NCBI RefSeq assembly: GCF_028993555.1
Contig: NZ_CP118611.1
Span: 552,001 to 616,000 of the forward strand
Direction of reading: 5' to 3'
Length of the DNA stretch: 64,000 bases
From: Ensifer adhaerens
GTDB lineage: Bacteria; Pseudomonadota; Alphaproteobacteria; Rhizobiales; Rhizobiaceae
Positions within the stretch are counted from its first letter, which is position 1, and every line of letters starts with the position of its first letter. Below the pieces are notes generated by a model, which saw nothing but the letters and a program-made list of their open reading frames with translations, ran no database searches and was not told the origin of the DNA. Made by a program: the position numbers and the translations under genes. This document shows positions 45,688-54,778 of this stretch, piece by piece.

Positions 45688-46602
45688 TCAGGCAGCGGAA
45701 CGAAGTCCGACCGCGGCGGCGAGGCGCCTTGCTCGTTCCAGGCTGGCCGGCTGCTGGTCGGCAAAGCGCTCGGCACCGATTTCCATGATCAGTGTCGTAT
45801 CCGGAAGGAAAGTCAGTTCGGAGAAGATGTCATCCCAGGCAATGTCGCCCCAGCCGATCGGCAGATGCAGGTCGCCGATGCCGAGCGCGGTCGCCTCCGC
45901 CGGATGATAGAAACGGTTCATGGAATAGGGCAGGCCAAAGCTGTCGTGAACATGCAGGTGGCCAGTCACCGGTGCCATTGCCCTCAGCTCGTCCCGGAAA
46001 TCCAGCCCGCGATGCGTGGCCTCGATATAGGCGTGCGAGAAGTCGATCAGTGCGACGACATTGTTCGAACCGATCGCCCGCACCGTTTCGGCGACCTGGC
46101 TCGGCGTTTGCCGATATTGGCCGGCTTCCGTGGTGAAGATGTTCTCGAGTGCGATGCGAACGCCGTATCCCTTGGCGATTTCCGCCATCTCGGCGAGGGC
46201 GTCGCGTTCCATCCTGTCGAGATCGGCGCCATTTTCTCCGGAAGCAAGCTGCGCTGCGCCGGAGTGATGGACGAGAATACCCGCTCCAAGCCGATCGCAC
46301 AGTTCGAGCATCGCCCGCACGACCTTCTTCTGCAGATGGTGGTGCTGACGATCCATGAAGTTGGATACGATCTGGCCGTGCAGCGACAGCTTCTTGAAGC
46401 TGTACTTCTCGCTGATCTCGGCGACGCGCTGGACGCGGTCTTCGATGATGCGGCCGCCACTGACGATTTCTTCGCCATAGATCCCGATCTCGCAGGCGTC
46501 GGCCCCAGTCTCGGCGATTTCGCGCAAGGAGGCATCAAGGCTGGAAAGGTCGCCCTTGCCCGTTCGGTTGCAGAATCCTACGGCGGAAATGATGTGGTTC
46601 AT
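45688..46602 (-). CDS. Sugar phosphate isomerase/epimerase-like TIM barrel
   Basis: A 304-residue xylose-isomerase-like TIM-barrel protein (AP endonuclease 2 family). Features include KLSLHGQIVSNF, VHHSGAAQ, ALENIFTTEAGQY, ALIDFSHAY, GHLHVHDSFG and IMEIGAERF, which carry the usual metal-binding His, Glu and Asp. ATG 46602 follows a good AGGAG. It is the last gene of the Ugp-type operon, where E. coli has the phosphodiesterase UgpQ. It probably isomerises or hydrolyses the imported polyol or sugar derivative. Confidence 0.85.
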   Translation of the reverse strand: MNHIISAVGFCNRTGKGDLSSLDASLREIAETGADACEIGIYGEEIVSGGRIIEDRVQRVAEISEKYSFKKLSLHGQIVSNFMDRQHHHLQKKVVRAMLELCDRLGAGILVHHSGAAQLASGENGADLDRMERDALAEMAEIAKGYGVRIALENIFTTEAGQYRQTPSQVAETVRAIGSNNVVALIDFSHAYIEATHRGLDFRDELRAMAPVTGHLHVHDSFGLPYSMNRFYHPAEATALGIGDLHLPIGWGDIAWDDIFSELTFLPDTTLIMEIGAERFADQQPASLERARRLAAAVGLRSAA

Positions 46603-46630
46603 CACGGTTTCTCCTGATTTATTGAAGTGA

Positions 46631-47758
46631 TCAGACGGCTTGGAGTGTCGGTTGGCTGGCGGAAGCGCTGATTGCGCGCGGTTCCAGATCGATCTCGATC
46701 CGTCGGCCGGTCTCCTGGTCGAAGAGATGCAAGTGCGCGAGAGGCAGCTCCAGGGTGATCCGCTCGCCCGGACGCACGCGCATATGCTCGTCAACGCAAG
46801 CGGCGAAGGGATAGCCATTCAGTTCCGAGTGGATGACGCGGCCGGAGCCGAGCTCCTCGATGAAATCCACCTTGATCGAGACGCCTTTTGCTTCAGACGC
46901 AACGACACATTGTTCGGGGCGTATGCCGACCGTGATCTGCCTTGCGCCCAATCGCGTCGCAAGGCCCCTGTCGATCGACATTTTCGTGCCGCCGAAGGCC
47001 AGGCAGGCGTTGTCAACGTCGACCGTGGCATTGAACAGGTTCATTGCCGGCGAGCCGATAAAGGAGGCGACGAAGATGCTTGCCGGACGATGGTAGATGT
47101 CGAGAGGCTGGCCAACCTGCTCGACCACACCCTTGTTCATTACCACCAGCTTGTCGGCCAGCGTCATGGCTTCCACCTGATCATGCGTGACGAAGATGGA
47201 CGTTGCCTGGAGGCGCTGATGCAGCTTGCGGATCTCTGCCCGCATGGTGACGCGCAGCTTGGCGTCCAGGTTCGACAGTGGCTCGTCGAACAGAAAGACG
47301 TTGGGTTCGCGAATGATCGCGCGCGCCATGGCGACACGCTGCCGCTGACCGCCGGAAAGCGCTGCGGGCTTGCGATCGAGATAATCGGAAAGCCCGACGA
47401 TCTTTGCTGTGTCTTCGATCCGGCGCAGACGTTCCGCCTTCGCCACACCGGCCACCTTCAGGGCATAGCCGATGTTTCCTCCAACGGTCATGTGCGGATA
47501 GAGGGCGTAGTTCTGGAACACCATGGCGCAGCCGCGTTCGCGCGGTTCGAGCCTGTTGACGACCTTGCCGTTGATCGCGATCTCACCTGCGGTGATTTCT
47601 TCGAGCCCGGCGATCATCCGCAGAAGCGTGGATTTCCCGCAGCCGGACGGGCCGAGGATCACGACGAACTCGCCCGACGCGAAGGAAAGGTCGATGCCGT
47701 GCAGGGTCGGGTTCTTCCCGTAGGATTTACGCACGGCGCGAATTGCGATGTCAGCCAT
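46631..47758 (-). CDS. UgpC/MalK-type ABC transporter ATPase
   Basis: A 375-residue carbohydrate-importer ATPase with Walker [10 protein letters not shown], signature LSGGQRQRV, Walker [14 protein letters not shown] and a C-terminal TOBE/OB regulatory domain (GIRPEQCVV). The best match by context is UgpC, because the operon's binding protein resembles UgpB. Gene order on the minus strand is B-A-E-C, as in E. coli ugp. Confidence 0.93.
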   Translation of the reverse strand: MADIAIRAVRKSYGKNPTLHGIDLSFASGEFVVILGPSGCGKSTLLRMIAGLEEITAGEIAINGKVVNRLEPRERGCAMVFQNYALYPHMTVGGNIGYALKVAGVAKAERLRRIEDTAKIVGLSDYLDRKPAALSGGQRQRVAMARAIIREPNVFLFDEPLSNLDAKLRVTMRAEIRKLHQRLQATSIFVTHDQVEAMTLADKLVVMNKGVVEQVGQPLDIYHRPASIFVASFIGSPAMNLFNATVDVDNACLAFGGTKMSIDRGLATRLGARQITVGIRPEQCVVASEAKGVSIKVDFIEELGSGRVIHSELNGYPFAACVDEHMRVRPGERITLELPLAHLHLFDQETGRRIEIDLEPRAISASASQPTLQAV

Positions 47759-47800
47759 GGGCGCGGACCTCTCTGTCTGTACTGTTTGGGGAAAGCGGGG

Positions 47801-48688
47801 TCATTTTTCCGTGGCCACGAGGCCGCGCACGAACCACCGCTGCAACACGGCAACGACGATGAGCGGAGGCAGCATGATGATCAGCGACCCGGCGAGCGTG
47901 ACGTTCCAGTCCGGTGTGCCATTGTCGGACGGCAGGAGCGCAACCAGCGACATCATCGTGGTCTTGTATTGAGGGTCCGTCACCATCAGCAGCGGCCACA
48001 GATACTGGTTCCATCCATAGACGAACATGATTGTCGTCAGCGCCAGCATGTTGGTGCGTGAGAGCGGCAACAGCATATCGATGAAAAAGCGGATCGCACC
48101 CGACCCGTCCATGCGCGCTGCTTCCGCCAGTTCGTCGGGCAGCGTCAGGTAGAACTGCCGGTAAAGGAACGTTCCGGTCGCGGTAGCGATCAGCGGCAAT
48201 GTGAGGCCGGCATAGGAATTGAGCAGGTTCCAGTCGACGGAAACCTCGAAGCCGGTGATGGCGGAAATCAGCAGCCGGATCGGTTGGAACAGATCGGCGG
48301 CGACCGCATAGGTCGGTACCACGCGAACTTCGAGCGGCAGCATCAGGGTGATGAACACCATCCAGAAGAAGAAGCCCTTCAGCGGTGTTCGGAAAAACAC
48401 GATGGCAAAGGCCGTCAGCGCCGACAACGCCACCTTGCCGACCGTGACGAGGCTCGCCATGACGAAACTGTTCAGCATCGCCGTTCCGAGGTTGGCGCGC
48501 GACCAGGCGGCGCCCATGTTCTCGAAAAGGCGATCCTGCGGCACGAAGCTGAAGGGTATGGCGTTGACTTGCTGGAATGTCTGGCTGGCGCCCGACACGA
48601 TGACGATGAAGGGGCCGATCAGCAGCAGGAAGCCGAAGATCATCACGCCATAGGTCAGCGCGTTGGCGAAAGGGGTCCGCTGGATCAT
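47801..48688 (-). CDS. UgpE-like ABC transporter permease
   Basis: A 295-residue MalG/UgpE-type permease with TFQQVNAIPFSFVP near the start, the EAA loop AARMDGSGAIRFFIDMLLPL and the C-terminal QRWFVRGLVATEK. It lies seven bases after the UgpA-like gene on the minus strand. Confidence 0.92.
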   Translation of the reverse strand: MIQRTPFANALTYGVMIFGFLLLIGPFIVIVSGASQTFQQVNAIPFSFVPQDRLFENMGAAWSRANLGTAMLNSFVMASLVTVGKVALSALTAFAIVFFRTPLKGFFFWMVFITLMLPLEVRVVPTYAVAADLFQPIRLLISAITGFEVSVDWNLLNSYAGLTLPLIATATGTFLYRQFYLTLPDELAEAARMDGSGAIRFFIDMLLPLSRTNMLALTTIMFVYGWNQYLWPLLMVTDPQYKTTMMSLVALLPSDNGTPDWNVTLAGSLIIMLPPLIVVAVLQRWFVRGLVATEK

Positions 48689-48695
48689 GGGAGCC

Positions 48696-49586
48696 TCACT
48701 TGTAATGGACCTGGCGCTCGATGAAGCGGAACTGGATGAAGGTGAAGATCATGATGAGGCCGATGAGCACGAGGCTCTGGGCCGAGGCGCCGGAGTAGTT
48801 CAAGCCGCGGAACGCCTCTTCGACGATGCGGTAGACCATCACGTCGGTGCCGTGGTTCGGGCCGCCGTCGGTCGTGCGGGCGACAATGCCGTAGGTATCG
48901 GCACCGACGAAACCTTCGGTCATCATGATGACCAGCAGGAAGAAGAGCGTCGGCGCCAAGAGCGGAATCTGGATGTCGACCGCGCGGCGGATCGGGCCGC
49001 AGCCGTCCATCGCGGCAGCCTCGATCAGCGAGCGCGGGACCGACTGCAGGCCGGCGAGCAGGAAGATGAAGGTGTAGCCCGCCCATTTCCAGGCGAAGAC
49101 GACGATGACGAGGATAAGGGCGTGGCTGCCATACTTTGCCGGGTTCCAGAAATCAGGAAAGGCGGCGTTGACCGATGCCATCAGTCCGCGCTCCGGCGAC
49201 AGGATGAAACGGAAAGCCATGCCCGCCGCCGGTCCCGCAATCGCGTAAGGCAGGATGTAGAGGAAGCGGAACGGCGCGGAGCCCGGCAACTGCCGGTCTA
49301 CGGCAAGGGCAAGAACAAGACCGACGAAAATGGTGGCAAGCGTGCCGCACAGAGCGAATGCCAGGCTGACGCCAACGGAGTTCCAGTAGAGCGGATCGGC
49401 GAACACTTCCTGGAAATTGGCAAAACCGACGAATTCAGCGGCGCCGCCGAAGGGCGGCTCCAGCGTGAAGGCCCATCGCAAAACGGCGACCGCCGGCCAA
49501 TAGAAAAAGAGCAGGATCAAGATGATCTGTGGCAGGGCGAAGAGGCTGGGCAGCCACCAGCTGCGAAAGGCCGCACGCTTGTCCAT
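48696..49586 (-). CDS. UgpA-like ABC transporter permease
   Basis: A 296-residue MalF/UgpA-type permease with FYWPAVAVLRWAFTLEPPFG near the start, typical of UgpA, and the EAA loop AAAMDGCGPIRRAVDIQIPL. It follows the binding-protein gene after a 76-base gap with a hairpin. Confidence 0.92.
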   Translation of the reverse strand: MDKRAAFRSWWLPSLFALPQIILILLFFYWPAVAVLRWAFTLEPPFGGAAEFVGFANFQEVFADPLYWNSVGVSLAFALCGTLATIFVGLVLALAVDRQLPGSAPFRFLYILPYAIAGPAAGMAFRFILSPERGLMASVNAAFPDFWNPAKYGSHALILVIVVFAWKWAGYTFIFLLAGLQSVPRSLIEAAAMDGCGPIRRAVDIQIPLLAPTLFFLLVIMMTEGFVGADTYGIVARTTDGGPNHGTDVMVYRIVEEAFRGLNYSGASAQSLVLIGLIMIFTFIQFRFIERQVHYK

Positions 49587-49619
49587 ATGTCGAATTTCCG
49601 ATGCGCAAGAATAGAGAAG

Positions 49620-49647
49620 GGAGCCTGCCGATATTGCGGCAGGCTCC
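49620..49647 (-). terminator. Hairpin between ugpB-like and ugpA-like genes
   Basis: A perfect 11-base-pair stem (49620-49630 with 49637-49647) and 6-base loop, 15 bases after the SBP stop codon. On the minus strand it is followed by the pyrimidine-rich CTTCTCTATTCTT, so partial termination is plausible. Confidence 0.75.
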
Positions 49648-49662
49648 GGGCGGATCAGATTT

Positions 49663-51012
49663 TTAGTTCAGGGTCTGTCCGGCGTAGGTCTTTTCGAAGC
49701 GGCGCAGAACGGCGTTGCCGCGTTCAACCGTCTTGTCGAGTTCGGCCTGCACGTCCGCGTTTTGCATGAAGATCGCTTCGAGGGCGGTCGCGAATTCCTT
49801 GCGGATCTGCGTGAAGCCGCCGAGGCGAATGCCGCGGGTGTTTTCCGAAGTCGGAGTGAAGGACAGGCTCTGGATGGCGAGCTCACGTCCCTTGTAGGGT
49901 GCCTTGTCGTAGAACCCATTGGCCTTCATCGCGTCGAAGCCGGTCTTGGTCACCGGGATGTAGCCCGTAACCGTCGACCACCATTCGGCCATTTCCGGGG
50001 TCGCAAGGTAGTTGAGGAAGGCGGCAGCACCCTTGTATTCCGCTTCCGGGCGACCGGCGAGCACCCAGAGCGATGCGCCGCCGACGAGCGAGTTCTGCCG
50101 CTCCGTGCCCTTCCATACGGGCAACATGGCAACTTCCCACTTCACGCCCTCGGGAAGGGTCTTGCCGATCGTGCCGTGGTCGGCGATCGAGGTCTGGATC
50201 ATCTGGCAGGTCTGGGACGTGAAAGCCGGGACGATGTCCATGCCGAGCTGCTTGGTCTTGACCACGAAGAGCTTCTCGTCGGCCATCTTCTTGAAGAACT
50301 TCACGTGATCGACGAACTTGGTCTTGTTGACGACGAGCTCGGCGTCGAGACCGTTGTAACCGTTGCTCTTGGTGGCGAGCGGCTGGTTGTGGATCGCAGA
50401 GAACTGCTCCATCAGCGGCCAGGTGTCGAAGTTGAAGGCGAGCGGGCATTCATAGCCGGCTGCCTTCAGTTTGCGGGCCGCTTCTTCGACCTGTTCCCAG
50501 GTGTCCGGCTTGAAGTCGATGCCGGCCTTCTGGAACGCGTCGGCGTTGTAATAGAACATCGCGGTGGAGGAATTGAACGGGAAGGAATTCAGCTCGCCCT
50601 TTGCCGTGGCGTAATAGTTGGCGATGCCGCCGAAATAATTGTTCCAGTCGATCGTGTAGCCGTTGTCGGCCATCAGCTTCTTGGCAGGCACGAATGCGCC
50701 GGACAGCATCATGTCCAGGGTGCCGGCATCATAGATCTGGGTGATCGCTGGCTGCTTCTTGGCGCGGTAGGCGGCAATCGTGTTCTGCAGGGTCGTGTCG
50801 TACCCGTTTTGAGAGGTGCAGACGATCTCGAACGCGGACTGGCTGTCGTTGAACTTCTTGCAGGCATCCTGGACACGTTCGCCAAGATCGCCCGAAAGGC
50901 CGTACCAGAATTCGAACTTCGTCTTTTCGGCTGCCGCCGCCGACGCGCCAAACGCGACGCTTGCCATCAGGCCGATGAATACGGACGTAGTGACGGAGAC
51001 TCTCATTTTCAA
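49663..51012 (-). CDS. UgpB-like solute-binding protein
   Basis: A 449-residue SBP_bac_1 protein with a Sec signal peptide (MKMRVSVTTSVFIGLMAS...AAA). Several stretches match E. coli UgpB: the N-terminal FEFWYGLSGDLGERV, the middle PFNSSTAMFYYN, GGASLWVLAG, and the end TVERGNAVLRRFEK. UgpB binds glycerol-3-phosphate and its diesters; the match is clear but ligand identity is not certain, because the operon lacks ugpQ. It is the first gene of the operon. Confidence 0.9.
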   Translation of the reverse strand: MKMRVSVTTSVFIGLMASVAFGASAAAAEKTKFEFWYGLSGDLGERVQDACKKFNDSQSAFEIVCTSQNGYDTTLQNTIAAYRAKKQPAITQIYDAGTLDMMLSGAFVPAKKLMADNGYTIDWNNYFGGIANYYATAKGELNSFPFNSSTAMFYYNADAFQKAGIDFKPDTWEQVEEAARKLKAAGYECPLAFNFDTWPLMEQFSAIHNQPLATKSNGYNGLDAELVVNKTKFVDHVKFFKKMADEKLFVVKTKQLGMDIVPAFTSQTCQMIQTSIADHGTIGKTLPEGVKWEVAMLPVWKGTERQNSLVGGASLWVLAGRPEAEYKGAAAFLNYLATPEMAEWWSTVTGYIPVTKTGFDAMKANGFYDKAPYKGRELAIQSLSFTPTSENTRGIRLGGFTQIRKEFATALEAIFMQNADVQAELDKTVERGNAVLRRFEKTYAGQTLN

Positions 51013-51330
51013 AACGCTCCTTGCAGATTGGCGGACACCAGGATCGGTGGCACGAATGAAGCCGGGCGCTTGCTAACAGTTGAGTGTGACAGTCCGTGCC
51101 AATCTGCATGATGGAAAAATGAAAGTTTGATTACGCTGTCAGGTGGCGGCGCGCTCCCTGGTTGCGGCAGGTCTGTCTTGCCGGGAGCCCGAAGGATAGC
51201 GGCGCTCGACTGTCCGGAACGTCGGATTTCACGCGGGTGCTTGCTGTGGAGCAAGGAAGGGGGCGGGCGCGGAGGCTAGCTATGCGGTGGCTCCGGACAT
51301 TCTCGGAGACAGCGCAGAAGGAGCTTGATT
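51013..51330. promoter_or_regulatory. Divergent ugpB-like / DUF2946 intergenic region
   Basis: About 320 bases without a gene, holding promoters for the Ugp-type operon (minus) and the copper cassette (plus). No canonical Pho box was found (two degenerate CTGTCAC-like words at 51073-51092 are wrongly spaced). Confidence 0.4.
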
Positions 51331-51708
51331 GTGGTGAGGCGACGCAACGGATGGGGACTGGCGTTTATCGCTGCCTGCCTGTTCGTGCTGCAATCGGTCG
51401 TCGGCGCATTTGCCTTCAGCTCGATGCCTGCTTTCTCGCAATCCGACGCTTTCGGCAATGCCCTGTGCATCAGCGCGGATCACGCCAGCAACGGCAATCA
51501 CGACGGCGGCCATGGCAAGGCCGCCGATTGCTGCCTTCTTGGATGTTGCATGTGTTCGCAGGTCCTGGCGGCTGCTCCGCAGTCAGGCGAAATTATTACC
51601 CGGCAAGTCGCGTCCGCAGCACACCGGTTCTGGTCCGCGGCAGATCCGTCGCCGACGGGTGAACATCGCCTCGGCTATCCCCGCGGGCCCCCACGACTGC
51701 ACGCCTGA
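51331..51708 (+). CDS. DUF2946-like small membrane/secreted Cys-rich protein
   Basis: A small protein of about 125 residues with an N-terminal hydrophobic segment (GLAFIAACLFVLQSVVGAFAF), a His-rich stretch (DHASNGNHDGGHG), a cysteine cluster (CCLLGCCMC) and the C-terminal RGPP common to DUF2946 proteins. His and Cys groups suggest copper binding. A GTG at 51331, seven bases after AAGGAG, is the likely start; GTG 51334 is also possible. It precedes ycnI and copCD genes. Confidence 0.7.
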   Translation: MVRRRNGWGLAFIAACLFVLQSVVGAFAFSSMPAFSQSDAFGNALCISADHASNGNHDGGHGKAADCCLLGCCMCSQVLAAAPQSGEIITRQVASAAHRFWSAADPSPTGEHRLGYPRGPPRLHA

Positions 51709-52003
51709 TCGGTCGCGTTCGCGCCAGCCTATGTCTGGGGCAGGGATATCCTTCCCGCGCGTAGGCCTGGGCATCGCGACCATCTTCGGCGCATCCCGAC
51801 GTCTCTTTCGTGTGCTCCAAGCCTGACTGCAGGCCGGTCTTGAGCCAGCGGGGACCCGTACACCGACCGTCTTGTGCGATCGCTGCCCGCCGCCGACGAA
51901 GAATGTCGGCAACCTTTTCCGGATCACCGCATCCAATCCCTGACAGCCGCGGGAGGATTTCCCGCGACCCAACACAAGCCAACAATCTCAAAGGAATAGT
52001 CCT
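51709..52003. other. Gap within the copper cassette
   Basis: About 295 bases between the DUF2946-like and YcnI genes. No convincing gene was seen. It may hold a second promoter for the YcnI/CopCD genes. Confidence 0.35.
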
Positions 52004-52534
52004 ATGTTGTCGAAACTGATCACCACCGCTGCCTTCATCGCGATTAGCGCCACGGCAGCCTTTGCCCACTCTACGCTCGAAACAACGGAGGCGCATGTCG
52101 GCGCGTCCTACAAGGCCGTCATCCGCGTCCCGCACGGCTGCGAGGGCAAGCCGACCATCGCACTGCGTGTTCAGATCCCGGAAGGCATGATTGCGGCAAA
52201 GCCGATGCCGAAGCCGGGCTGGACGGTTGAGAAGATCAAGGGAGCCTACGAGAAGTCCTATGACTACTTCGGCACCCCGATGAAGGAGGGCGTGAAGGAG
52301 GTTGTCTGGAAGGGCGGAAGCCTTTCCGACGACGAATATGAGGAGTTTGTCTTCCGCGCGTTTCTGACCGAGGGCCTGCCGGTCGGAAAGACACTCTACG
52401 TGCCGCTGGTGCAGGAGTGCCCTGATGGCGCGACCGAGCGTTGGATCGAGATCCCGGCAGAAGGCAAGTCGAGTGACGATCTCGAATATCCGGCGCCCGG
52501 CATCAAGCTGCTTGAAAAGAAAAACGGGCACTGA
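52004..52534 (+). CDS. YcnI-family copper-binding protein (DUF1775)
   Basis: A 176-residue secreted protein with signal peptide MLSKLITTAAFIA...AFA. Cleavage leaves histidine as the first residue (HSTLETTEAHVG), as needed for the single-histidine copper site known in YcnI. The domain also keeps VPHGCEGKPT and VVWKGGSLSDDEY, the latter with the conserved tryptophan. It lies 41 bases before the CopC-CopD fusion gene. The role is probably periplasmic copper handling. Confidence 0.9.
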   Translation: MLSKLITTAAFIAISATAAFAHSTLETTEAHVGASYKAVIRVPHGCEGKPTIALRVQIPEGMIAAKPMPKPGWTVEKIKGAYEKSYDYFGTPMKEGVKEVVWKGGSLSDDEYEEFVFRAFLTEGLPVGKTLYVPLVQECPDGATERWIEIPAEGKSSDDLEYPAPGIKLLEKKNGH

Positions 52535-52575
52535 GCGGCGCGTCGCGGTGAAGGCAAGGTGACCGGGGGGCACGC

Positions 52576-54183
52576 ATGATGCAGGTACCATCGAGCTTCA
52601 CTCGTCTTGCGAGGCTGATGGTGATCGCGCTCGGCGGGGTTCTCATGCAGGCCGCCGTCGCCTTCGCCCACGCATCGCTCAACACAAGTGAACCGCAGGA
52701 TGGCGCGGTCGTCAGCACCGCGCCATCTGTCTACGCGCTGACCTTCAGCGAGCCGGTTTCGCCGTTGTCCTTGAAGCTCGTCAGACCAGACGGAACGGCG
52801 ATCCCGCTCACGCGGTTCGAGCTGAAGGATCGCGTGGTCGAGATCGCTGCGCCGACCGATCTTGGGTACGGCACGCATGTGCTCAGTTGGCGCGTGACCT
52901 CCGCCGACGGGCATCCGATCGGTGGATCGGTCGTCTTTTCGGTGGGCGCCGCCAGCACCGCTCCGCTGATGACGGAAGCCAAGATCGACTGGGCCGTACG
53001 CGCCGGAGTTCTATTGTCGAAGCTCGCGCTCTACGTGGGACTGTTCATCGGCGTCGGCGGTGTGTTTTCGCGCCATTGGTGTCTCTGTGGCTTGCGATCA
53101 GGGCGTAGCCTCGTTGCAGCAGCACTCGGTGTAGGGCTTCTTGGCACACTTGCCGCAGTGGGCTTTCAGGGGCTGGATGCGCTGGGCGTTTCCGTGGCGC
53201 AAATAGTCGAGCCGGTCGTTTGGTCCACGGCCATGGCAACGAGCTTCGGTGGTACAGCCATTGCCGCCTTCATTGCTTTTGGCGTGGCCACAATCGCTCA
53301 CCGGGCCGAGGGTCGGTATGCTCGGCTGTCCTCTCTCGCCGCGTTGATTGCCTCATCCGTCGCCTTGTCGCTGAGCGGCCATGCATCGACAGCCGAGCCG
53401 CAATGGCTGATGCGCTCGGCGGTCTTCCTCCACGTCGCCACGATAAGTCTCTGGGTCGGAGCGCTGGCTCCCCTGGGATTGGCGTTGCGGCGGAAAGATC
53501 CGATGGCCCGTCAGGCACTCGGCTGCTTCTCGGCGTTCATCCCTTACGTGCTCGTAGTCCTTATCGTGGCGGGTTGCATCTTGGCCTTTGTGCAGGTGGA
53601 GCGGCCGCAAGCGCTGGTGGATACCGCCTATGGCCAGGTGTTCATGGTCAAGTTGGCATTGATGGTCGGCTTGTTTCTTTTGGCGCTTGCAAATCGCTGG
53701 CGCATGACGGAACCGGTGATGGCTGGCGATCGGGCATCGGCGAAGTGGCTTGCGCGCTCGATCGCCGCGGAAACACTGATCGTCTTCCTGATCTTCGGTG
53801 CCGTTTCCTGTTGGCGCCTCACGCCGCCGCCGCGTGCGTTGCTGGCTCTGACGGCTGAGCCTGCAAGCGTTCACATCCACACGGAGAAGGCGATGGCCCT
53901 GGTCGAGGTTCTGCCCGGACGGGTGGGTGAGGTCGATGTATCGATCAACGTTGCTACGGGCGAATTTGCACCGCTTGCCGCCAAGGAGGTGACACTCGTC
54001 TTAACCAAGCCGGATGCCGGCATCGAGCCGTTCAAACGTGCGGCATCGCCGCGCGGCGACGCAGATTGGCGGATCGAGCACATGAACATACCGTTGCCGG
54101 GCACCTGGCAGGTGCGTGTCGATATTCTGATCAGTGACTTCGAGAGGGTCACGCTGAGCGATCAGATTAACCTTGGGCCGTGA
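52576..54183 (+). CDS. CopC-CopD fusion copper-resistance protein
   Basis: A 535-residue fusion. Residues about 1-120 are a CopC domain with signal peptide and mature N-terminal HASLNTSEPQDG; SADGHPIGG carries the Asp and His of the Cu(II) site. Residues about 140-430 hold several membrane segments of CopD, with histidines such as SGHAS and VFLHVATISLWVGAL. The C-terminus is a periplasmic beta domain (YtkA-like). It brings copper across the inner membrane or supplies cuproenzymes. It is probably co-transcribed with ycnI. Confidence 0.92.
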   Translation: MMQVPSSFTRLARLMVIALGGVLMQAAVAFAHASLNTSEPQDGAVVSTAPSVYALTFSEPVSPLSLKLVRPDGTAIPLTRFELKDRVVEIAAPTDLGYGTHVLSWRVTSADGHPIGGSVVFSVGAASTAPLMTEAKIDWAVRAGVLLSKLALYVGLFIGVGGVFSRHWCLCGLRSGRSLVAAALGVGLLGTLAAVGFQGLDALGVSVAQIVEPVVWSTAMATSFGGTAIAAFIAFGVATIAHRAEGRYARLSSLAALIASSVALSLSGHASTAEPQWLMRSAVFLHVATISLWVGALAPLGLALRRKDPMARQALGCFSAFIPYVLVVLIVAGCILAFVQVERPQALVDTAYGQVFMVKLALMVGLFLLALANRWRMTEPVMAGDRASAKWLARSIAAETLIVFLIFGAVSCWRLTPPPRALLALTAEPASVHIHTEKAMALVEVLPGRVGEVDVSINVATGEFAPLAAKEVTLVLTKPDAGIEPFKRAASPRGDADWRIEHMNIPLPGTWQVRVDILISDFERVTLSDQINLGP

Positions 54184-54289
54184 TCGCCGAGGTGCGGCCT
54201 AATTTCGCGCGGGGCGTGATCGCCGCGCGGGTGTTTGATTGCTACCGCCGCGGAGACATTTCTTCTAGCCCCGGTTGGTTATCCAATAG
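54184..54289. other. Gap before the candidate small RNA
   Basis: Lies between the CopC-CopD gene and the structured element. TTGGTTATCCAA (54276-54287) is an inverted repeat just before the candidate RNA and could be part of its promoter. Confidence 0.35.
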
Positions 54290-54434
54290 TCCATTTAGGT
54301 TCATTGCCTTCGGTTGAAGCCTCTGTCAGCCTTTTCTGATTGCGATTGCTGCCGAGATTGCAGTCCCCGCTGCAGCGGCCAATCGCAAGCACCTGACTCT
54401 GGGCCTCCGCCTCGCCGGTGGAGGCTCCTTTTTG
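54290..54434 (+). ncRNA. Candidate small RNA with own terminator
   Basis: An RNA-like element in a gene-free stretch. The core can fold into one long stem: 54340-54348 with 54380-54388 (9 bp), 54351-54354 with 54376-54379 (4 bp) and 54359-54363 with 54370-54374 (5 bp), closed by a 6-base loop. A terminator hairpin with a T run follows at 54403-54433. The 5' end is a guess. It may be a stand-alone small RNA or a structured 3' leader of the copper transcript. No known family was recognised. Confidence 0.55.
54403..54433 (+). terminator. Rho-independent terminator
   Basis: A 9-base-pair stem (54403-54411 with 54417-54425, one G-U pair) and 5-base loop, followed by TCC and TTTTT (54429-54433). 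The T run is only on the plus-strand side, which sets the direction. Confidence 0.75.
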
Positions 54435-54778
54435 GACGTCGCGGCCGTGTGCGGTAGCCGACTGGCGGCTATCTGCTCGGCGCTCATCGCAAGCCAATTC
54501 CGTTGTTAATAATTTAGAAATATCGCATGTGCATGCTACGCCGCCATGCGCGGTTTCCTGCTGATGGCAATTTACGCTGGCGGATTGTGGGTGGTCGACA
54601 CGACGATGTGTGAAGGCCGCTACACCCAGGCGCTTGGGCATGAGGTTCAATCCGCGACCAGACATGCCCGGTATTGGCTGAACGCCAAATTGAACTTCCT
54701 GGCTGCCCGCTTCTAGCTGCCCATCGCCGCGCGACGCAAGGCGTGGAACAAGGTGAAACTCCCCGGGGTGGGCGAAGT
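54435..54778. other. Gap after the candidate small RNA
   Basis: About 340 bases with no supported gene, ending at the stop of a small minus-strand gene. Short open frames are present but match nothing and lack ribosome sites. Confidence 0.4.

Noticed and set aside
46640..48061. 473-residue plus-strand open frame across ugpC- and ugpE-like genes
   Set aside because: It spans two well-supported genes and the gap between them on the other strand and has no domain.
51073..51092. Possible Pho box before the ugpB-like gene
   Set aside because: The two CTGTCAC-like words on the minus strand start 13 bases apart, not the 11 of a Pho box, and the second has mismatches.
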